A DNA stretch of 64,000 nucleotides from Lysobacteraceae bacterium (GTDB lineage Bacteria; Pseudomonadota; Gammaproteobacteria; Nitrococcales; AK92). A program made the position numbers and the translations under genes. A model generated the notes under the pieces. It ran no database searches, had not been told where the DNA came from, and worked only from the letters and a program-made list of their open reading frames with translations. Shown here piece by piece: positions 51,696 to 64,000 of this stretch; positions within the stretch are counted from its first letter, which is position 1; every line of letters starts with the position of its first letter. The stretch covers positions 1 to 64,000 of the forward strand of contig JAAYIK010000028.1 of NCBI GenBank assembly GCA_012523465.1, written 5' to 3'.

Positions 51696-53693
51696 TCAAG
51701 CGAGCAGCTCGCGGACCGTCGCCGCGACCCGCTCGGCCGTGAAGCCGAAGTATTTGAAGAGTTCGCCGGCGGGGGCGGATTCGCCAAAGCGGTCGATCCC
51801 GATGATCCGGCCCCGGAAGCCAACGTACTTGTACCAGATGTCCGGCGAACCGGCTTCGATGACGACCCGCGCCTCCACTTGCGGCGGCAGCACCGCATCC
51901 CGGTAGGCCTGGTCCTGTGCCTCGAAGGTATCGGTCGACGGCATGGACACGACCCGCACGCGACACCCCTGCCCTGCCAGCTCCTCGGCGGCCGCCACTG
52001 CTAGCGCCACCTCCGACCCGGTGGCGATGAGGATGGCTTCCGGCTCGCCGTCGCAATCCCGCAGCACATAGCCGCCGCGCCGGATCGCCTGGAGCTGCTC
52101 CTCAGTCCGAGTCTGGTGGGGCAGGTTCTGCCGCGACAGCAACAGCGCCGTCGGCCCATCCTTGCGCTCGATCGCCGCCTGCCAGGCGACCAGCGTTTCC
52201 ACTGCGTCGCAAGGCCGCCAGACACTCAAGTTGGGGATCAGACGCAGACTCGCAACGTGCTCGATGGGCTGGTGAGTCGGCCCGTCCTCCCCCAGGCCGA
52301 TTGAGTCGTGAGTATAAACGAAGATGCTCCGCTGCTTCATCAGCGCGGCCATGCGCACGGCATTGCGGGCATAGTCGGAGAACACCAGGAAGGTGCCGCC
52401 GTAGGGAATGAAGCCGCCGTGCAGGGCAAGCCCGTTCATGATGGCGGACATGCCAAATTCGCGCACGCCGTAGTGGATGTAGTTGCCGCCGGCATCTTCG
52501 CCGCTGACGGCCTTGCTGCCCTTCCACCAGGTGTTGTTGGAGCCGGTGAGGTCGGCCGAGCCGCCAATCAGCTCTGGCAGGTGCGGCCCAAGGACGTTGA
52601 GCGCGCTCTCGGAAGCCTTGCGGGTCGCGACGTCGGCCGCGGCTCGGTCGGCCTCGCGGACGGCCTGTTGCACCAGCTCCTCCCAAGCAGCCGGCAGCTC
52701 CTTGTTCAAGCGCCGCTCGAATTCCGCTGCCAGCTCAGGATAGGCGGCCTTGTAGGCTTGGTAACGACTCTGCCACTCCTGCTCCAGCTCCCGGCCACGG
52801 GCACGGGCGTCGTAGGCCTGATAGATCTCGGCCGGGATTTCGAACGGCGGGTAGGGCCAGTTCAGAAACTCGCGGGCCGCGGCAATTTCCTCAGCGCCCA
52901 GAGGCGCGCCATGCACACCGTGGGTGCCGGCGGCATTGGGCGCGCCGTAACCGATGACGGTCTTGCAGCAGATAAGGCTGGGCTTGTCGGTGACGGCGCG
53001 CGCCTCCTCGATGGCCCGGCGCACCGCCTCGGGATCGTGCCCGTCGACGTTGCGAACCACGTGCCAGCCGTAGGCTTCGAAGCGGGCCGGGGTATCGTCA
53101 GTGAACCAGCCCTCGACCTTGCCGTCGATGGAAATGCCGTTGTCGTCGTAGATGCAGATCAGCTTGCCCAGCTTGAAGGTACCGGCCAGCGAGCAGGCCT
53201 CATGGGAGATCCCTTCCATCAGGCAGCCGTCGCCCAGGAAGACATAGGTGTAATGGTCGACGATCTCGTGGCCGGGGCGGTTGAACTGGGCCGCCAGCAC
53301 CTTTTCCGCTAGCGCCATGCCCACCGCGTTAGCCAGCCCCTGGCCCAGCGGCCCGGTGGTGGTCTCCACCCCGGGCGTGTAACCGTACTCGGGATGCCCC
53401 GGCGTCTTGGAATGCAGTTGCCGGAATGCCTTGATATCGTCGATGGTCAGATCATAGCCGCTCAGATGCAGCAGGGCGTAAATCAGCATGGAACCGTGCC
53501 CGTTGGAGAGCACGAATCGGTCGCGGTTGAACCAGGCGGGATTGGCCGGATTGTGGCGCAGAAAGTCGTTCCACAGCACTTCAGCGATGTCTGCCATCCC
53601 CATCGGCGCGCCGGGATGTCCGGAATTGGCTTGTTGCACGGCGTCCATGCTGAGCGCGCGGATGGCGTTGGCGAGTTCGCGTCGGGTGGGCAT
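51696..53693 (-). CDS. tkt: Transketolase
   Basis: A 665-residue thiamine diphosphate enzyme of the pentose phosphate and Calvin cycles. It has [20 protein letters not shown], the diphosphate-binding [13 protein letters not shown] and [11 protein letters not shown], and the C-terminal catalytic region [19 protein letters not shown]. First gene of the tkt-gap-pgk-pyk run and divergent from metK. Confidence 0.97.
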   Translation of the reverse strand: MPTRRELANAIRALSMDAVQQANSGHPGAPMGMADIAEVLWNDFLRHNPANPAWFNRDRFVLSNGHGSMLIYALLHLSGYDLTIDDIKAFRQLHSKTPGHPEYGYTPGVETTTGPLGQGLANAVGMALAEKVLAAQFNRPGHEIVDHYTYVFLGDGCLMEGISHEACSLAGTFKLGKLICIYDDNGISIDGKVEGWFTDDTPARFEAYGWHVVRNVDGHDPEAVRRAIEEARAVTDKPSLICCKTVIGYGAPNAAGTHGVHGAPLGAEEIAAAREFLNWPYPPFEIPAEIYQAYDARARGRELEQEWQSRYQAYKAAYPELAAEFERRLNKELPAAWEELVQQAVREADRAAADVATRKASESALNVLGPHLPELIGGSADLTGSNNTWWKGSKAVSGEDAGGNYIHYGVREFGMSAIMNGLALHGGFIPYGGTFLVFSDYARNAVRMAALMKQRSIFVYTHDSIGLGEDGPTHQPIEHVASLRLIPNLSVWRPCDAVETLVAWQAAIERKDGPTALLLSRQNLPHQTRTEEQLQAIRRGGYVLRDCDGEPEAILIATGSEVALAVAAAEELAGQGCRVRVVSMPSTDTFEAQDQAYRDAVLPPQVEARVVIEAGSPDIWYKYVGFRGRIIGIDRFGESAPAGELFKYFGFTAERVAATVRELLA

Positions 53694-53777
53694 CGGTTAG
53701 ATTCTCCAAAGAACAGCGAGCGGCGAAGAGGAGGTCGACGGTGCCGGCAAGCACCGCCCCGCGAAAGTAAGACGCGA

Positions 53778-53806
53778 ATTTTCCCCGACTTTCCCCTCTC
53801 CGGCAA
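53778..53806 (-). promoter_or_regulatory. Possible promoter of the tkt-gap-pgk-pyk operon
   Basis: On the minus strand TTGCCG (53806-53801) and GAAAAT (53783-53778) are 17 nt apart; each matches four of six consensus bases. It lies 85-115 nt upstream of tkt within the 327-nt divergent gap to metK. The gap holds this, the metK promoter and no ORF. Confidence 0.4.
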
Positions 53807-53889
53807 GGGCGCACAGCCCGTTTTCGTGACCCCGAACCAGCGGGCAGATGTTTATGCCGATTTTTTCCCTTTCGAGTGTGAAGCCGTGG

Positions 53890-53918
53890 TCGAAAAGCCG
53901 CCAACCTGCGGCTACAAT
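53890..53918 (+). promoter_or_regulatory. Possible promoter of metK
   Basis: TCGAAA (53890-53895) and TACAAT (53913-53918) are 17 nt apart; the -10 is good and the -35 moderate. A start near 53925 would leave a leader of about 95 nt. A hairpin AGCCGC-caacct-GCGGCT lies in the spacer. No SAM riboswitch was recognised in the leader. Confidence 0.45.
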
Positions 53919-54020
53919 GTGCGGCTTGGGACAAGGCCGCCGCGGCCTGCAACCACATCCTTTGACGTCAACATCAGCCCGCGCTCGTGCGCACGTGTTC
54001 CAGAGCAGGAGAACACTTAG

Positions 54021-56607
<2,587 letters not shown>

Positions 56608-56738
56608 TACCGCGGCCTGCCCTCACTGCACCCGCACTAGGACGGCGCCGGCGCTGCGGGAAGCGCGGACCCTGTTCCGCAGGCTTCGCCGCGGCACCGT
56701 GGCGCTCGCGTGCCCATCTCGACCCGCTGGATGAAGCC

Positions 56739-57617
56739 ATGCAGTCCCAAAAACGCTACCAACCCGTCTTCAGCTGCGAATTCTTCCCGCCCAAGACCGA
56801 AGAAGGCATCGCCACCTTGCGGGCCACGCGCCAGCGCCTGGCCGCCCTCAAGCCGCGCTTCTTCTCGGTCACATACGGCGCCGGCGGCTCCACCCGCGAC
56901 CGCACCTTCGAGACTGTGCTCGAGATCCAGCGCGAGTGCGCCATCGAGACAGCGCCCCATCTCTCCTGCATCGGCACGACGCGGGAGAGCATCCGCGAGC
57001 TGCTCGAGCGCTACCGCGCTGAAGGCATACGCCGCATCGTCGCCCTGCGCGGAGACCTACCCTCCGGCAGCCCGTCAGCAGGCGAGTTCCGCTACGCCAG
57101 CGAGCTGGTGGAGTTCATCCGTGCCGAGACCGGTGACCATTTCCGCATCGAGGTCGCCTGCTATCCAGAATTTCATCCACAGGCCGAGGACGCCGAACGG
57201 GATTTGCGCAATTTCAAGACCAAGGTGGATGCCGGCGCCGACGGTGCCATCACGCAGTTTTTCTACAATGTCGACGCCTATTTCTACTTCGTTGACAGCT
57301 GCGAGAAGCTCGGCATCGACATCCCCATCGTGCCCGGCATCATGCCCATCCTGAACTTCAAGCAGCTGGCCCGCTTCGCCGACAGCACCGGCGCCGAGAT
57401 CCCGCGCTGGCTGCGCAAGCGCATGGAAGCCTATGGCGACGACCGCGAGTCCATCCGCGCCTTCGGCCTGGACGTGGTCACCGAGCTCTGTCGGCGACTG
57501 CTGGAGGCCGGCGCCCCGGGGCTGCACTTTTACACCATGAACCAGGCCGCTCTCACCGAGGAGATCTGGCAACGGCTCGGGCTCGGCCGGCTGGCCGAAG
57601 GAGGACGGGCATCATGA
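56739..57617 (+). CDS. metF: Methylenetetrahydrofolate reductase
   Basis: A 292-residue FAD enzyme that makes 5-methyltetrahydrofolate for methionine synthesis. It has FSCEFFPPKTEEG, FFSVTYGAGGSTRD, a flavin region GDLPSG and PGIMPILNFKQL. The ATG at 56739 gives normal length. A 131-nt gap with minor GC-rich hairpins separates it from ahcY. The stop overlaps bioA as ATGA. Confidence 0.96.
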   Translation: MQSQKRYQPVFSCEFFPPKTEEGIATLRATRQRLAALKPRFFSVTYGAGGSTRDRTFETVLEIQRECAIETAPHLSCIGTTRESIRELLERYRAEGIRRIVALRGDLPSGSPSAGEFRYASELVEFIRAETGDHFRIEVACYPEFHPQAEDAERDLRNFKTKVDAGADGAITQFFYNVDAYFYFVDSCEKLGIDIPIVPGIMPILNFKQLARFADSTGAEIPRWLRKRMEAYGDDRESIRAFGLDVVTELCRRLLEAGAPGLHFYTMNQAALTEEIWQRLGLGRLAEGGRAS

Positions 57618-58960
57618 GCAACGCCAACCTGATCCGGCGTGACCTCAGCGTGCTCTGGCATCCCTGCAGCCAGATGAAGGACCACGAGTGGCTGCCGCTC
57701 ATTCCCATCCGCAGCGGCCAAGGCGTCTGGCTGGAGGACTTCGAAGGCAAACGCTACCTGGATGCGGTCAGCTCCTGGTGGGTGAACCTGTTCGGCCACG
57801 CCAACCCCCGCATCAACGCGGCGCTGCGCGACCAGCTCGAGCAGCTGGAGCACGTGATACTCGCCGGCTTCACCCACGAACCGGCGGTGGAGCTGGCCGA
57901 GCGGCTGGTCGCAATTGCGCCGCCAGGCCTCGCCCGCTGCTTCTACACCGACAACGGCTCGGCCGCGGTCGAGGTGGCGCTGAAGATGAGCTACCACTAC
58001 TGGCGCAACAGCGGCCAGGGCAGCAAGCACAAGTTCATCACCCTCGGCAACAGCTACCATGGCGAGACCCTGGGCGCCCTGGCCGTGGGCGACGTGGCGC
58101 TCTACAAGCGGACCTACGAGCCGCTGCTGATGGAGACCATCACCGTGCCTTCTCCCGACTGCTGGCAGCGGGAGCCAGGCGTGAGCTGGGAGGAGCATTC
58201 CCGGCAGATGTTCGTCCACATGGAGCAGGCCCTGGCCCGGCACGCCCATGAAGTCGCCGCCGTCATCGTCGAGCCGCTGGTGCAGTGCGCCGGTGGCATG
58301 CGTATGTACCACCCGGCCTACCTCGCGCTGCTGCGGGAAGCCTGCGACCGCTACCAGGTACACCTTATCGCCGACGAGATCGCCGTCGGCTTCGGCCGCA
58401 CCGGCACCATGTTCGCTTGCGAGCAAGCCGGCATCACGCCCGATTTCATGTGCTTGTCCAAGGGCCTGACCGGCGGCTACCTGCCGCTGGCGGCGGTGCT
58501 AACCACCGACGAGATCTACCAGGCCTTCTACGATGACTATCAGCGCCTGACCGCCTTCCTCCATTCCCACAGCTATACCGGCAACGCGCTGGCCTGCCGG
58601 GCAGCGCTGGCCACGCTGGACATCTTCCGCGACCAGCCGGTGCTGGAGCGCAATCGGGAGCTGGCCCGGCTGATGTACCAGGCGGTGCAGGAGCTGGAGG
58701 ACCACCCCAACGTCGGCGAGATCCGTCAGACTGGCATGATCCTCGCCATCGAGATGGTGCAGGCGCGCCCCAGGACCGAATTCGACTGGCGCGAGCGGCG
58801 CGGCCTGCGGGTTTACCAGCATGCCCTAGCGCGCGGCGTGCTGCTGCGGCCGCTGGGCAACGTGATCTACTTCATGCCGCCCTACGTGATCTCGGAAGAG
58901 GAAATCGCGCTGCTCGGCCAAGTCGCCCGCGAGGGCATCGCGCAAGCCGTGCGCGACTAA
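57614..58960 (+). CDS. bioA: Adenosylmethionine-8-amino-7-oxononanoate aminotransferase
   Basis: A 448-residue PLP enzyme of biotin synthesis that uses SAM as amino donor. Its opening HPCSQMKDHEWLPLIPI and SSWWVNLFGHANPRIN are BioA-specific. The PLP lysine is in FMCLSKGLTGGYLPLA, and the phosphate loop is DNGSAAVEVALKM. No other bio genes are adjacent; it shares an operon with SAM-cycle genes. Confidence 0.95.
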   Translation: MSNANLIRRDLSVLWHPCSQMKDHEWLPLIPIRSGQGVWLEDFEGKRYLDAVSSWWVNLFGHANPRINAALRDQLEQLEHVILAGFTHEPAVELAERLVAIAPPGLARCFYTDNGSAAVEVALKMSYHYWRNSGQGSKHKFITLGNSYHGETLGALAVGDVALYKRTYEPLLMETITVPSPDCWQREPGVSWEEHSRQMFVHMEQALARHAHEVAAVIVEPLVQCAGGMRMYHPAYLALLREACDRYQVHLIADEIAVGFGRTGTMFACEQAGITPDFMCLSKGLTGGYLPLAAVLTTDEIYQAFYDDYQRLTAFLHSHSYTGNALACRAALATLDIFRDQPVLERNRELARLMYQAVQELEDHPNVGEIRQTGMILAIEMVQARPRTEFDWRERRGLRVYQHALARGVLLRPLGNVIYFMPPYVISEEEIALLGQVAREGIAQAVRD

Positions 58961-58964
58961 AGCC

Positions 58965-59687
58965 ATGTCGGATCCGCATCTCTACGTCGATCTGCCCCTG
59001 CAGCCCGGCACGGAGTTGGAACTGCCGACCGAGGTGATCAACCATCTGCGGGTGCTGCGCCTCGGCCCGGGCCAGCGGCTGCGCCTTTTCAACGGCCAAG
59101 GCGGTGAGTACCTCGCCACGCTGCTGGCGCTGGAACGTCGCAGCGCCCGGGTCGCCGTCGAGCGCCACCTGCCGCACGAAGCCGAATCGCCGCTGGCCAT
59201 CACCTTGATCCAGGGCGTATCCAAGGGCGAGCGGATGGATTTCACCATCCAGAAGGCGGTGGAACTGGGCGTGACGGGGATTCAGCCGGTCTTCACCGAG
59301 CGCTCGGTGGTTCAGCTCGACGGCGATCGGCTGGAGAAGCGCAGCCGCCACTGGCGCGGCGTGGCCATTGCCGCCTGCGAGCAGTGCGGCCGCAATCGGA
59401 TTCCCGAACTCTTGCCGCCGCTGCCGCTGGCCGCGGCCTGGGATTGCGTCCAGGCCGAACTCAGGCTGGTGCTGAACCCGCTGGAGGGACGGCGCTTACG
59501 GGAGCTGCCTGCAGCCGCATCCCTGGCCCTGCTGGTCGGCCCTGAAGGCGGCTTGAGCGAGGCCGAGGTCGCCGCCGCCATCGCTCACGGTTTCGTCAGC
59601 CTGCAGCTGGGGCCACGCATCCTGCGCACGGAAACCGCCGGGCTGGCCGCGCTGGCCGCCCTGCAAGCTTTGCATGGCGATCTTTGA
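58965..59687 (+). CDS. rsmE: 16S rRNA m3U1498 methyltransferase
   Basis: A 240-residue SPOUT-fold methyltransferase. The N-terminal PUA-like part has LRVLRLGPGQRLRLFNGQG; the SAM knot has LLVGPEGGLSEAEVAAA and LGPRILRTETAGLAALAAL. It methylates U1498 of 16S rRNA using SAM. It starts 4 nt after bioA and is convergent with chpC. Confidence 0.96.
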   Translation: MSDPHLYVDLPLQPGTELELPTEVINHLRVLRLGPGQRLRLFNGQGGEYLATLLALERRSARVAVERHLPHEAESPLAITLIQGVSKGERMDFTIQKAVELGVTGIQPVFTERSVVQLDGDRLEKRSRHWRGVAIAACEQCGRNRIPELLPPLPLAAAWDCVQAELRLVLNPLEGRRLRELPAAASLALLVGPEGGLSEAEVAAAIAHGFVSLQLGPRILRTETAGLAALAALQALHGDL

Positions 59688-59707
59688 GCCGAAGGAGCGC
59701 TGCGCGG

Positions 59708-60187
59708 TCAGGTCGGCAACACTGCCCACAGGCCCTTTTCCAGAGCCTCGATGTCGGGAATCAGGACCCGCTCGTCACGGAGCAGCGCTTCGGCGGCGAT
59801 GCGTGGATGCGACGACTCGGCCGCAACGGCCTGGATTTCCTCCGGCTCCACCGAGGTCAGCCGCGGCATCCGGCTGCTCAGCAAGCCATAGAAATCGAAG
59901 CCGAGCGTCGGATCCAGCGTCTTGATCACCACAATGCGGTTGCCGCTTGAGGCCACCGGGCTGTAGTCGGCATTGAGGAAGGCATCGTAGGACATCACGG
60001 GCAGGCGCATTCCGCGCCACGGCAGGAATCCCATCAACCAGGCCGGGGCGTTGACCAGCCTGGGCTCGAGCGGGCTGAACAGCACGACTTCGGCCACCAT
60101 GCTGCTCGGCAGCAGCAAGGTCTTTCCATCCAGCGCTATCGCCATGGCTCTGATGGCGGTATCGAGTTGTGCGGCCATAGTGCTCAT
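59708..60187 (-). CDS. chpC: CheW-like adaptor of the pilus chemosensory cluster (ChpC-like)
   Basis: A 159-residue CheW-type domain protein (GFLPWRGMRLPVMSYDAFLN is the CheW core). It follows the CheB-like gene by 7 nt, the order chpA-chpB-chpC seen in Pseudomonas. CheW-type proteins join receptors to the CheA kinase. The ATG at 60187 is chosen because the long upstream extension overlaps chpB. Confidence 0.8.
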   Translation of the reverse strand: MSTMAAQLDTAIRAMAIALDGKTLLLPSSMVAEVVLFSPLEPRLVNAPAWLMGFLPWRGMRLPVMSYDAFLNADYSPVASSGNRIVVIKTLDPTLGFDFYGLLSSRMPRLTSVEPEEIQAVAAESSHPRIAAEALLRDERVLIPDIEALEKGLWAVLPT

Positions 60188-60194
60188 TCTCCGC

Positions 60195-61187
60195 TCAGGC
60201 AGTCCCAGTATGCGCGGCTGCAGGGCTGGCGACCAAATGCTCCGCCAGCCTGGCGGCCAGCTCCTCGGGGGTTCCTTCATAGCTGACGGCGCCGGTCGCC
60301 TTGGCGCAGACCGGCATGCTGTCGCAGGCGCAGCTGTCAGCCGCCTGCGCCCAGACCACCCCGCCGGCCCGGTAAATGGCCACGCAGCCGCGGGCGCCAT
60401 CGTCGCCCATGCCGCTGAAGACGATGGCGCCGCTGCGCGGGCCGAAACGACGCGCGACCTCGCACATCAGCTGATCGATGGAAGGCATGTAGAGCTGGGT
60501 CGCAGCGGCCGGCTCCAGCCGCAGGCGGCCGTCGGCCTCGATGCGCAGTCGCTCCTGCACCGGCGCGACGTAGATCCTGCCACTCTCCAGCGAGTCACCG
60601 TCACGGGCGGCGCTGACCGTGAAGGCGCCGGCGCGGCTTAGCTGCGAAGCCAGCACGTCGACGAAGCCGGCAGCGATGTGCTGGCCGATGATCAATGCCG
60701 TGTCCGCCGGCAGGGCCGGGAGTGCGCCGAAAAAGCGCTTGAGAGCTTCCGGCCCGCCGAAGGAGGCCCCCAGCACCCAACAGCGCAGCCCGGCATGCTC
60801 CGCCGGCGCGGGCCGCGTCGGCCAGACCTCACCGGCATCGGCGCGGTCGCCGACCGCCGCCTCGATCTTGGCGATCAAGCGCTGCAGCCAGATCTCGTCG
60901 CCGACCGGGGCCTGGCCATCCTGGAACACCAGGGGCAGCGCCACCCGTTCCAACATCCGATCCAACAGGTCGAGCTCCGTCTCGTCGGCCAGTTCCATGT
61001 TGAGCAGCAACGCGTCCACCGGACAGCGCTGCCAGCGCAAGCCGTGAGCGAATTGGCTGAGCTGCTCCTCCAGCGCCACCCGCAGCCCCTGCCGCTGCAG
61101 CGCCTCGCGCAGGCCGTCGTCCGCGCTCGCCCGGCGGGTCCGCAGCAAGCCGACGACCAGCGTCCTGGCCTCAGACCTGCACACCAC
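60195..61187 (-). CDS. chpB: CheB-type protein-glutamate methylesterase (ChpB-like)
   Basis: A 330-residue protein. The N-terminal 120 residues resemble a degenerate receiver domain (LVVGLLRTRRASADDGL, lacking an obvious phospho-aspartate motif). The C-terminal methylesterase has the serine in GASFGGPEALK, histidine in GQHIAAGF and aspartate in FSGMGDDGARG. It would remove methyl groups from the pilus chemoreceptor. It starts with GTG at 61187 after GGAGGAG and overlaps chpA by 17 nt. Confidence 0.88.
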   Translation of the reverse strand: MVCRSEARTLVVGLLRTRRASADDGLREALQRQGLRVALEEQLSQFAHGLRWQRCPVDALLLNMELADETELDLLDRMLERVALPLVFQDGQAPVGDEIWLQRLIAKIEAAVGDRADAGEVWPTRPAPAEHAGLRCWVLGASFGGPEALKRFFGALPALPADTALIIGQHIAAGFVDVLASQLSRAGAFTVSAARDGDSLESGRIYVAPVQERLRIEADGRLRLEPAAATQLYMPSIDQLMCEVARRFGPRSGAIVFSGMGDDGARGCVAIYRAGGVVWAQAADSCACDSMPVCAKATGAVSYEGTPEELAARLAEHLVASPAAAHTGTA

Positions 61188-64000
61188 TCTCCTCCAGGAC
61201 CTCGCGCAAGTTCTCCAGAAGTTCCGACTCCTGATACGGCTTGCCCAGATAGCGGTTGACGCCGATCTGGAAGGCCCGCTCCCGGTGCTTCTCGCTGGTT
61301 CGCGACGTGATCATGATGATGGGGATATGCCGCAACCGCTCGTCGTTGCGGACATGGGTAGCGAGCTCGTAGCCGTCCATGCGCGGCATCTCGATGTCCA
61401 GCAGCATGGCGTCGGGCACGATCTCCTGGAGCTTGCCGACCGCGTCGACACCATCCTTCGCCGTCACCACCGCCATGCCGTTGCGTTCCAGCAGGCGGGT
61501 CGCCACCTTGCGCATGGTGATGGAGTCGTCGACCACCATCACGGTGACCTTTTCCTTGTCCTCGGCCGCTGCGGCCACCGGTGCGGCATGGGCTTGGCCG
61601 GTGGTCAAATGCAGCCGCACCAGGCTGCCGATGTCCAGGATCAGCGCCACCCGGCCGTCGGCCAGGATGGTGGCGCCGAAGATGCCCGGCACGGTGCTGA
61701 TCTGCGGTCCCACCGATTTCACCACGATCTCGCGGCTGCCGAGCAGGGCTTCCACCTGGATGGCCAAGCGATGGTCGCCGGTCTGCACCAGGATGATGGG
61801 CGAGCGGCCGCCAGGCCCCGGCAGCTGCGGCTCGCCCAGGCCCAGCAGGGTGCTCAAGCCCCGCAGCTCATAACGCTCGCCGGCATAGTCGTAGTAGGAG
61901 GTGCGGCCGGAAGCGAGACGCTGCTCCAGCTCCTCGTGGGTCATCCGCACCACCCCTTCGACGCTGGTGATGGGGATGGCGTAGACATCCTCGCCGACCT
62001 GGCAAAGCAGCGCCTGGTTGACGGCCAGGGTAAAGGGCAGGCGAATGGTGAAAGTGGTCCCCTGTCCGGCCGTGGAATCGATCTCAAGCGTGCCGCCCAG
62101 CTGCTTGATCTCGGAGGCAACCACATCCAGGCCGACACCGCGGCCAGCGATCTGGGTCACCTGCTCGGAAGTGGTGAAGCCGGGCTCCAGGATGAACTGC
62201 ATCACCTCGCGGTCGGCCAGCGGCGCATCGGCCGGCATCAGCCCGCGCGCGATGGCGCGGCGCCGGATCTCCTCCAGTCGCAGGCCGCGGCCGTCGTCGC
62301 TGACACGGATCACCACGTCGGCGCCTTCGCGCGACAAGGCCACCGTGATCTGCCCCTCTTCCGGCTTGCCGGCGGCGCGGCGCTCGGCCGGGGTCTCGAT
62401 GCCGTGGGCAACGGCGTTGCGCAGCATGTGCTCCAGTGGCGCGGTGACGCGCTCCAGCACCGTGCGGTCCATTTCGCCGCGGGCCCCCTGCACCACCAGC
62501 TGCGCCTTCCTGCCCAGCTCCAGGCAAGTCTGGCGCACGATGCGCCGCATGCGCGGCACCAGGTTGGCGAAGGGCACCATGCGGGTGCGCATCAGGCCGT
62601 CCTGCAGCTCGGTATTGACCCGCGACTGCTGCAGCAGCAGGGTCTCGGACTCCCGCGTCAGGTTATCCAGCAGGTTCTGGATGCTGACCAGGTCGTTGGT
62701 TGACTCTGCCAGTGCCCGCGACAGTTCCTGCAGGCGGGAGAAGCGGTCCAGCTCCAGCGGGTCAAACTCCTCCGCTGCCTCATCCGGCTTCTCGTAGCCG
62801 CGATCGAAACGGTAGAGGATCTGGGCCTCGGTCTCGATCTCCATTTCCCGCAGCTGCTCGCGAAGCCGCGCCACCGTCTGCTCCAGCTCGCCGAGGTTGA
62901 AGCGCATGGCACCGATCTGCTGCTCCAGCCGCGCCCGGTAGATGCTGATCTCACCGGCCAGGTTGACCATGTTGTCCAGCAAATCGGCCCGCACCCGCAC
63001 CATGTCGGAGCTGCCGCCGGAACGCGCCGGTACCGCCGGCTCCGGCTCCGGCGCCGCTTCCGCAGCCTCCGCCGGAGCGGCCGCCTGCCGTTCCGGCTCC
63101 GGGGCGACCGGGGGCTCGGTCGGCGCCGCGACCGGCACGATGAGCTCGGCATCGTCGACCGCAGCCGCCATCGGCTGCTCGCGGTAGGTCTCGATGGCCG
63201 CCAGCAAGTCTTTGGCCGGGCTTGGCTGCTGGCCGGCAGCCGCCTGCTCCAGCTGGCTGCTCAGGCGGTCGTGAATCCGCTCCAGCAGATCGAACAGGCT
63301 GACGGTGACGGCAGCCTGGCCCTGCTGCACGCTCGCCAGCAAGGTCTCCAGGGCATGGCTCAGGTCCGCAATGGCGGCAAATCCCGCCATCCGCGCGCCG
63401 CCCTTGAGGGTATGCAGCGCGCGCTGCAAATCGGTGATGCGCTCCTCGTTGTCGGGCTCGTTTTGCCAGCGCTCCAGCGCGGCTTCGGTCGCCTCCAGGA
63501 TCTCCGCCGCCTCTTCCAGGAAGACCTGCACCAGCTCGGTGTCGGCCGGTTCCGCCGGTGGCGCGGCCGCGGCCGGCTGCTCCGATCCGCCACGCAGCCT
63601 GACAATGGCCTCCATCAGCTCTTCCGGCAACGTCGGCAGGCTGCCGTCTCTGGCCGTCGCCAGCATCTCCTGGAGGCCGTCGACGCAGCCGTGCAACAGG
63701 TTGAAGAAGGCGTCGTCGGCAGCGACGTTCCGGCTGGCCACGTCTGCCGCCAGGCTCTCCAGGGCATGGCAGAAACTGGCGATGGCCTCGAAGCCGGCCA
63801 GGCGGGCGCCCCCCTTAAGGGTATGTAGCGAGCGGTGCAGCTCGCTAAGGCAGGCCTCGTGCTCGGTTTCCGGCTGCTGCTCCCAGCGGTCCACGGTCAT
63901 CTCGAGGAAGCGCAGAATGTCTTCCGCTTCCTCAAGGAACAGCGCTGCCAGATCCAGATCAATGTCGACGGCCGCCGAGCCCTGCTCGGCGCTGGGCTCG
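61171..64000 (-). CDS. chpA: ChpA/PilL-like hybrid chemotaxis histidine kinase, C-terminal part (runs off the right edge)
   Basis: At least 942 residues, open past base 64000. In order: two Hpt domains with SLHTLKGGARLAGF and ALHTLKGGARMAGF (phospho-histidines), a dimerisation helix region, a CheA-type ATPase (LEHMLRNAVAHGIE, DDGRGL, GRGVGLD), a CheW domain, and a C-terminal receiver (VMVVDDSITMRK; aspartate in LLDIEMPRMDG). Pseudomonas ChpA has several Hpt domains and controls type IV pilus twitching and cAMP. More Hpt domains should lie beyond the edge. Followed by chpB and chpC. Confidence 0.93.
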   Translation of the reverse strand, partial: EPSAEQGSAAVDIDLDLAALFLEEAEDILRFLEMTVDRWEQQPETEHEACLSELHRSLHTLKGGARLAGFEAIASFCHALESLAADVASRNVAADDAFFNLLHGCVDGLQEMLATARDGSLPTLPEELMEAIVRLRGGSEQPAAAAPPAEPADTELVQVFLEEAAEILEATEAALERWQNEPDNEERITDLQRALHTLKGGARMAGFAAIADLSHALETLLASVQQGQAAVTVSLFDLLERIHDRLSSQLEQAAAGQQPSPAKDLLAAIETYREQPMAAAVDDAELIVPVAAPTEPPVAPEPERQAAAPAEAAEAAPEPEPAVPARSGGSSDMVRVRADLLDNMVNLAGEISIYRARLEQQIGAMRFNLGELEQTVARLREQLREMEIETEAQILYRFDRGYEKPDEAAEEFDPLELDRFSRLQELSRALAESTNDLVSIQNLLDNLTRESETLLLQQSRVNTELQDGLMRTRMVPFANLVPRMRRIVRQTCLELGRKAQLVVQGARGEMDRTVLERVTAPLEHMLRNAVAHGIETPAERRAAGKPEEGQITVALSREGADVVIRVSDDGRGLRLEEIRRRAIARGLMPADAPLADREVMQFILEPGFTTSEQVTQIAGRGVGLDVVASEIKQLGGTLEIDSTAGQGTTFTIRLPFTLAVNQALLCQVGEDVYAIPITSVEGVVRMTHEELEQRLASGRTSYYDYAGERYELRGLSTLLGLGEPQLPGPGGRSPIILVQTGDHRLAIQVEALLGSREIVVKSVGPQISTVPGIFGATILADGRVALILDIGSLVRLHLTTGQAHAAPVAAAAEDKEKVTVMVVDDSITMRKVATRLLERNGMAVVTAKDGVDAVGKLQEIVPDAMLLDIEMPRMDGYELATHVRNDERLRHIPIIMITSRTSEKHRERAFQIGVNRYLGKPYQESELLENLREVLEESGVQV

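Noticed and set aside
53694-54020. SAM riboswitch in front of metK
   Set aside because: I could not find the conserved core of any SAM riboswitch class; only a promoter and a small hairpin are visible.

Overview
The window is a GC-rich chromosomal segment from a gammaproteobacterium. I place it there from conserved gene neighbourhoods: dapA-bamC divergent from gcvR-bcp, yebC-ruvC-ruvA-ruvB, ybgC-tolQ-tolR-tolA-tolB-pal-cpoB followed by tRNA-Lys, glrK-qseG-glrR, and a chpA-chpB-chpC type-IV-pilus chemosensory cluster. A class III PHA synthase (phaE/phaC), a sulfide:quinone oxidoreductase-like gene and cytochrome bd suggest a sulfur-oxidising, PHA-storing relative of the Chromatiales. That placement is inference. 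I saw no transposase, integrase, phage gene or CRISPR array.

Layout. 1-5266 (minus): an RND efflux operon led by a small DUF2892 membrane protein, then adaptor, RND permease, thioredoxin-2-like protein and a TolC-type channel that runs off the left edge. Its promoter overlaps an AT-rich inverted repeat. 5414-8162: a sulfide-related cluster with a Tat-signal SQR-like flavoprotein, two small membrane proteins and a divergent Crp/Fnr regulator with extra cysteines. 8194-18000: housekeeping genes (purL, bamC, dapA, gcvR, bcp, a PIN-PhoH protein, bepA). 17843-21537: the PHA module phaE-phaC, phaB and phaR. 21739-27513: pabB, fadD, a cNMP-HDOD protein and an orphan substrate-binding protein. 27631-30568: yebC and ruvCAB. 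30617-33952: the GlrK-QseG-GlrR system. 33956-40289 (minus): cydA-cydB-cydX-cydD-cydC behind an FNR/Anr-type box. 40573-40931: a strong sigma-54 promoter in front of an unrecognised small ORF. 41080-46374: ybgC, the Tol-Pal operon and cpoB, then tRNA-Lys and an orphan lipoprotein. 47041-53693: purC (plus) converging on a tkt-gap-pgk-pyk carbon operon (minus). 54021-59687: metK, a SAH riboswitch, ahcY, metF, bioA and rsmE, a run built around S-adenosylmethionine. 59708-64000 (minus): chpC, chpB and a chpA that runs off the right edge.

Most genes are conventional. The parts most worth a second look are the thiol/sulfide-flavoured RND and SQR clusters at the left end, and the sigma-54 unit at 40400-40931. 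That unit has an upstream palindrome, an IHF-like site and a -24/-12 promoter, a few kb from the gene for the sigma-54 activator GlrR. Other points are a possible small RNA between phaC and phaB, and a probable CUG start for glrK. All functional names rest on motif and context recognition; no database search was run.
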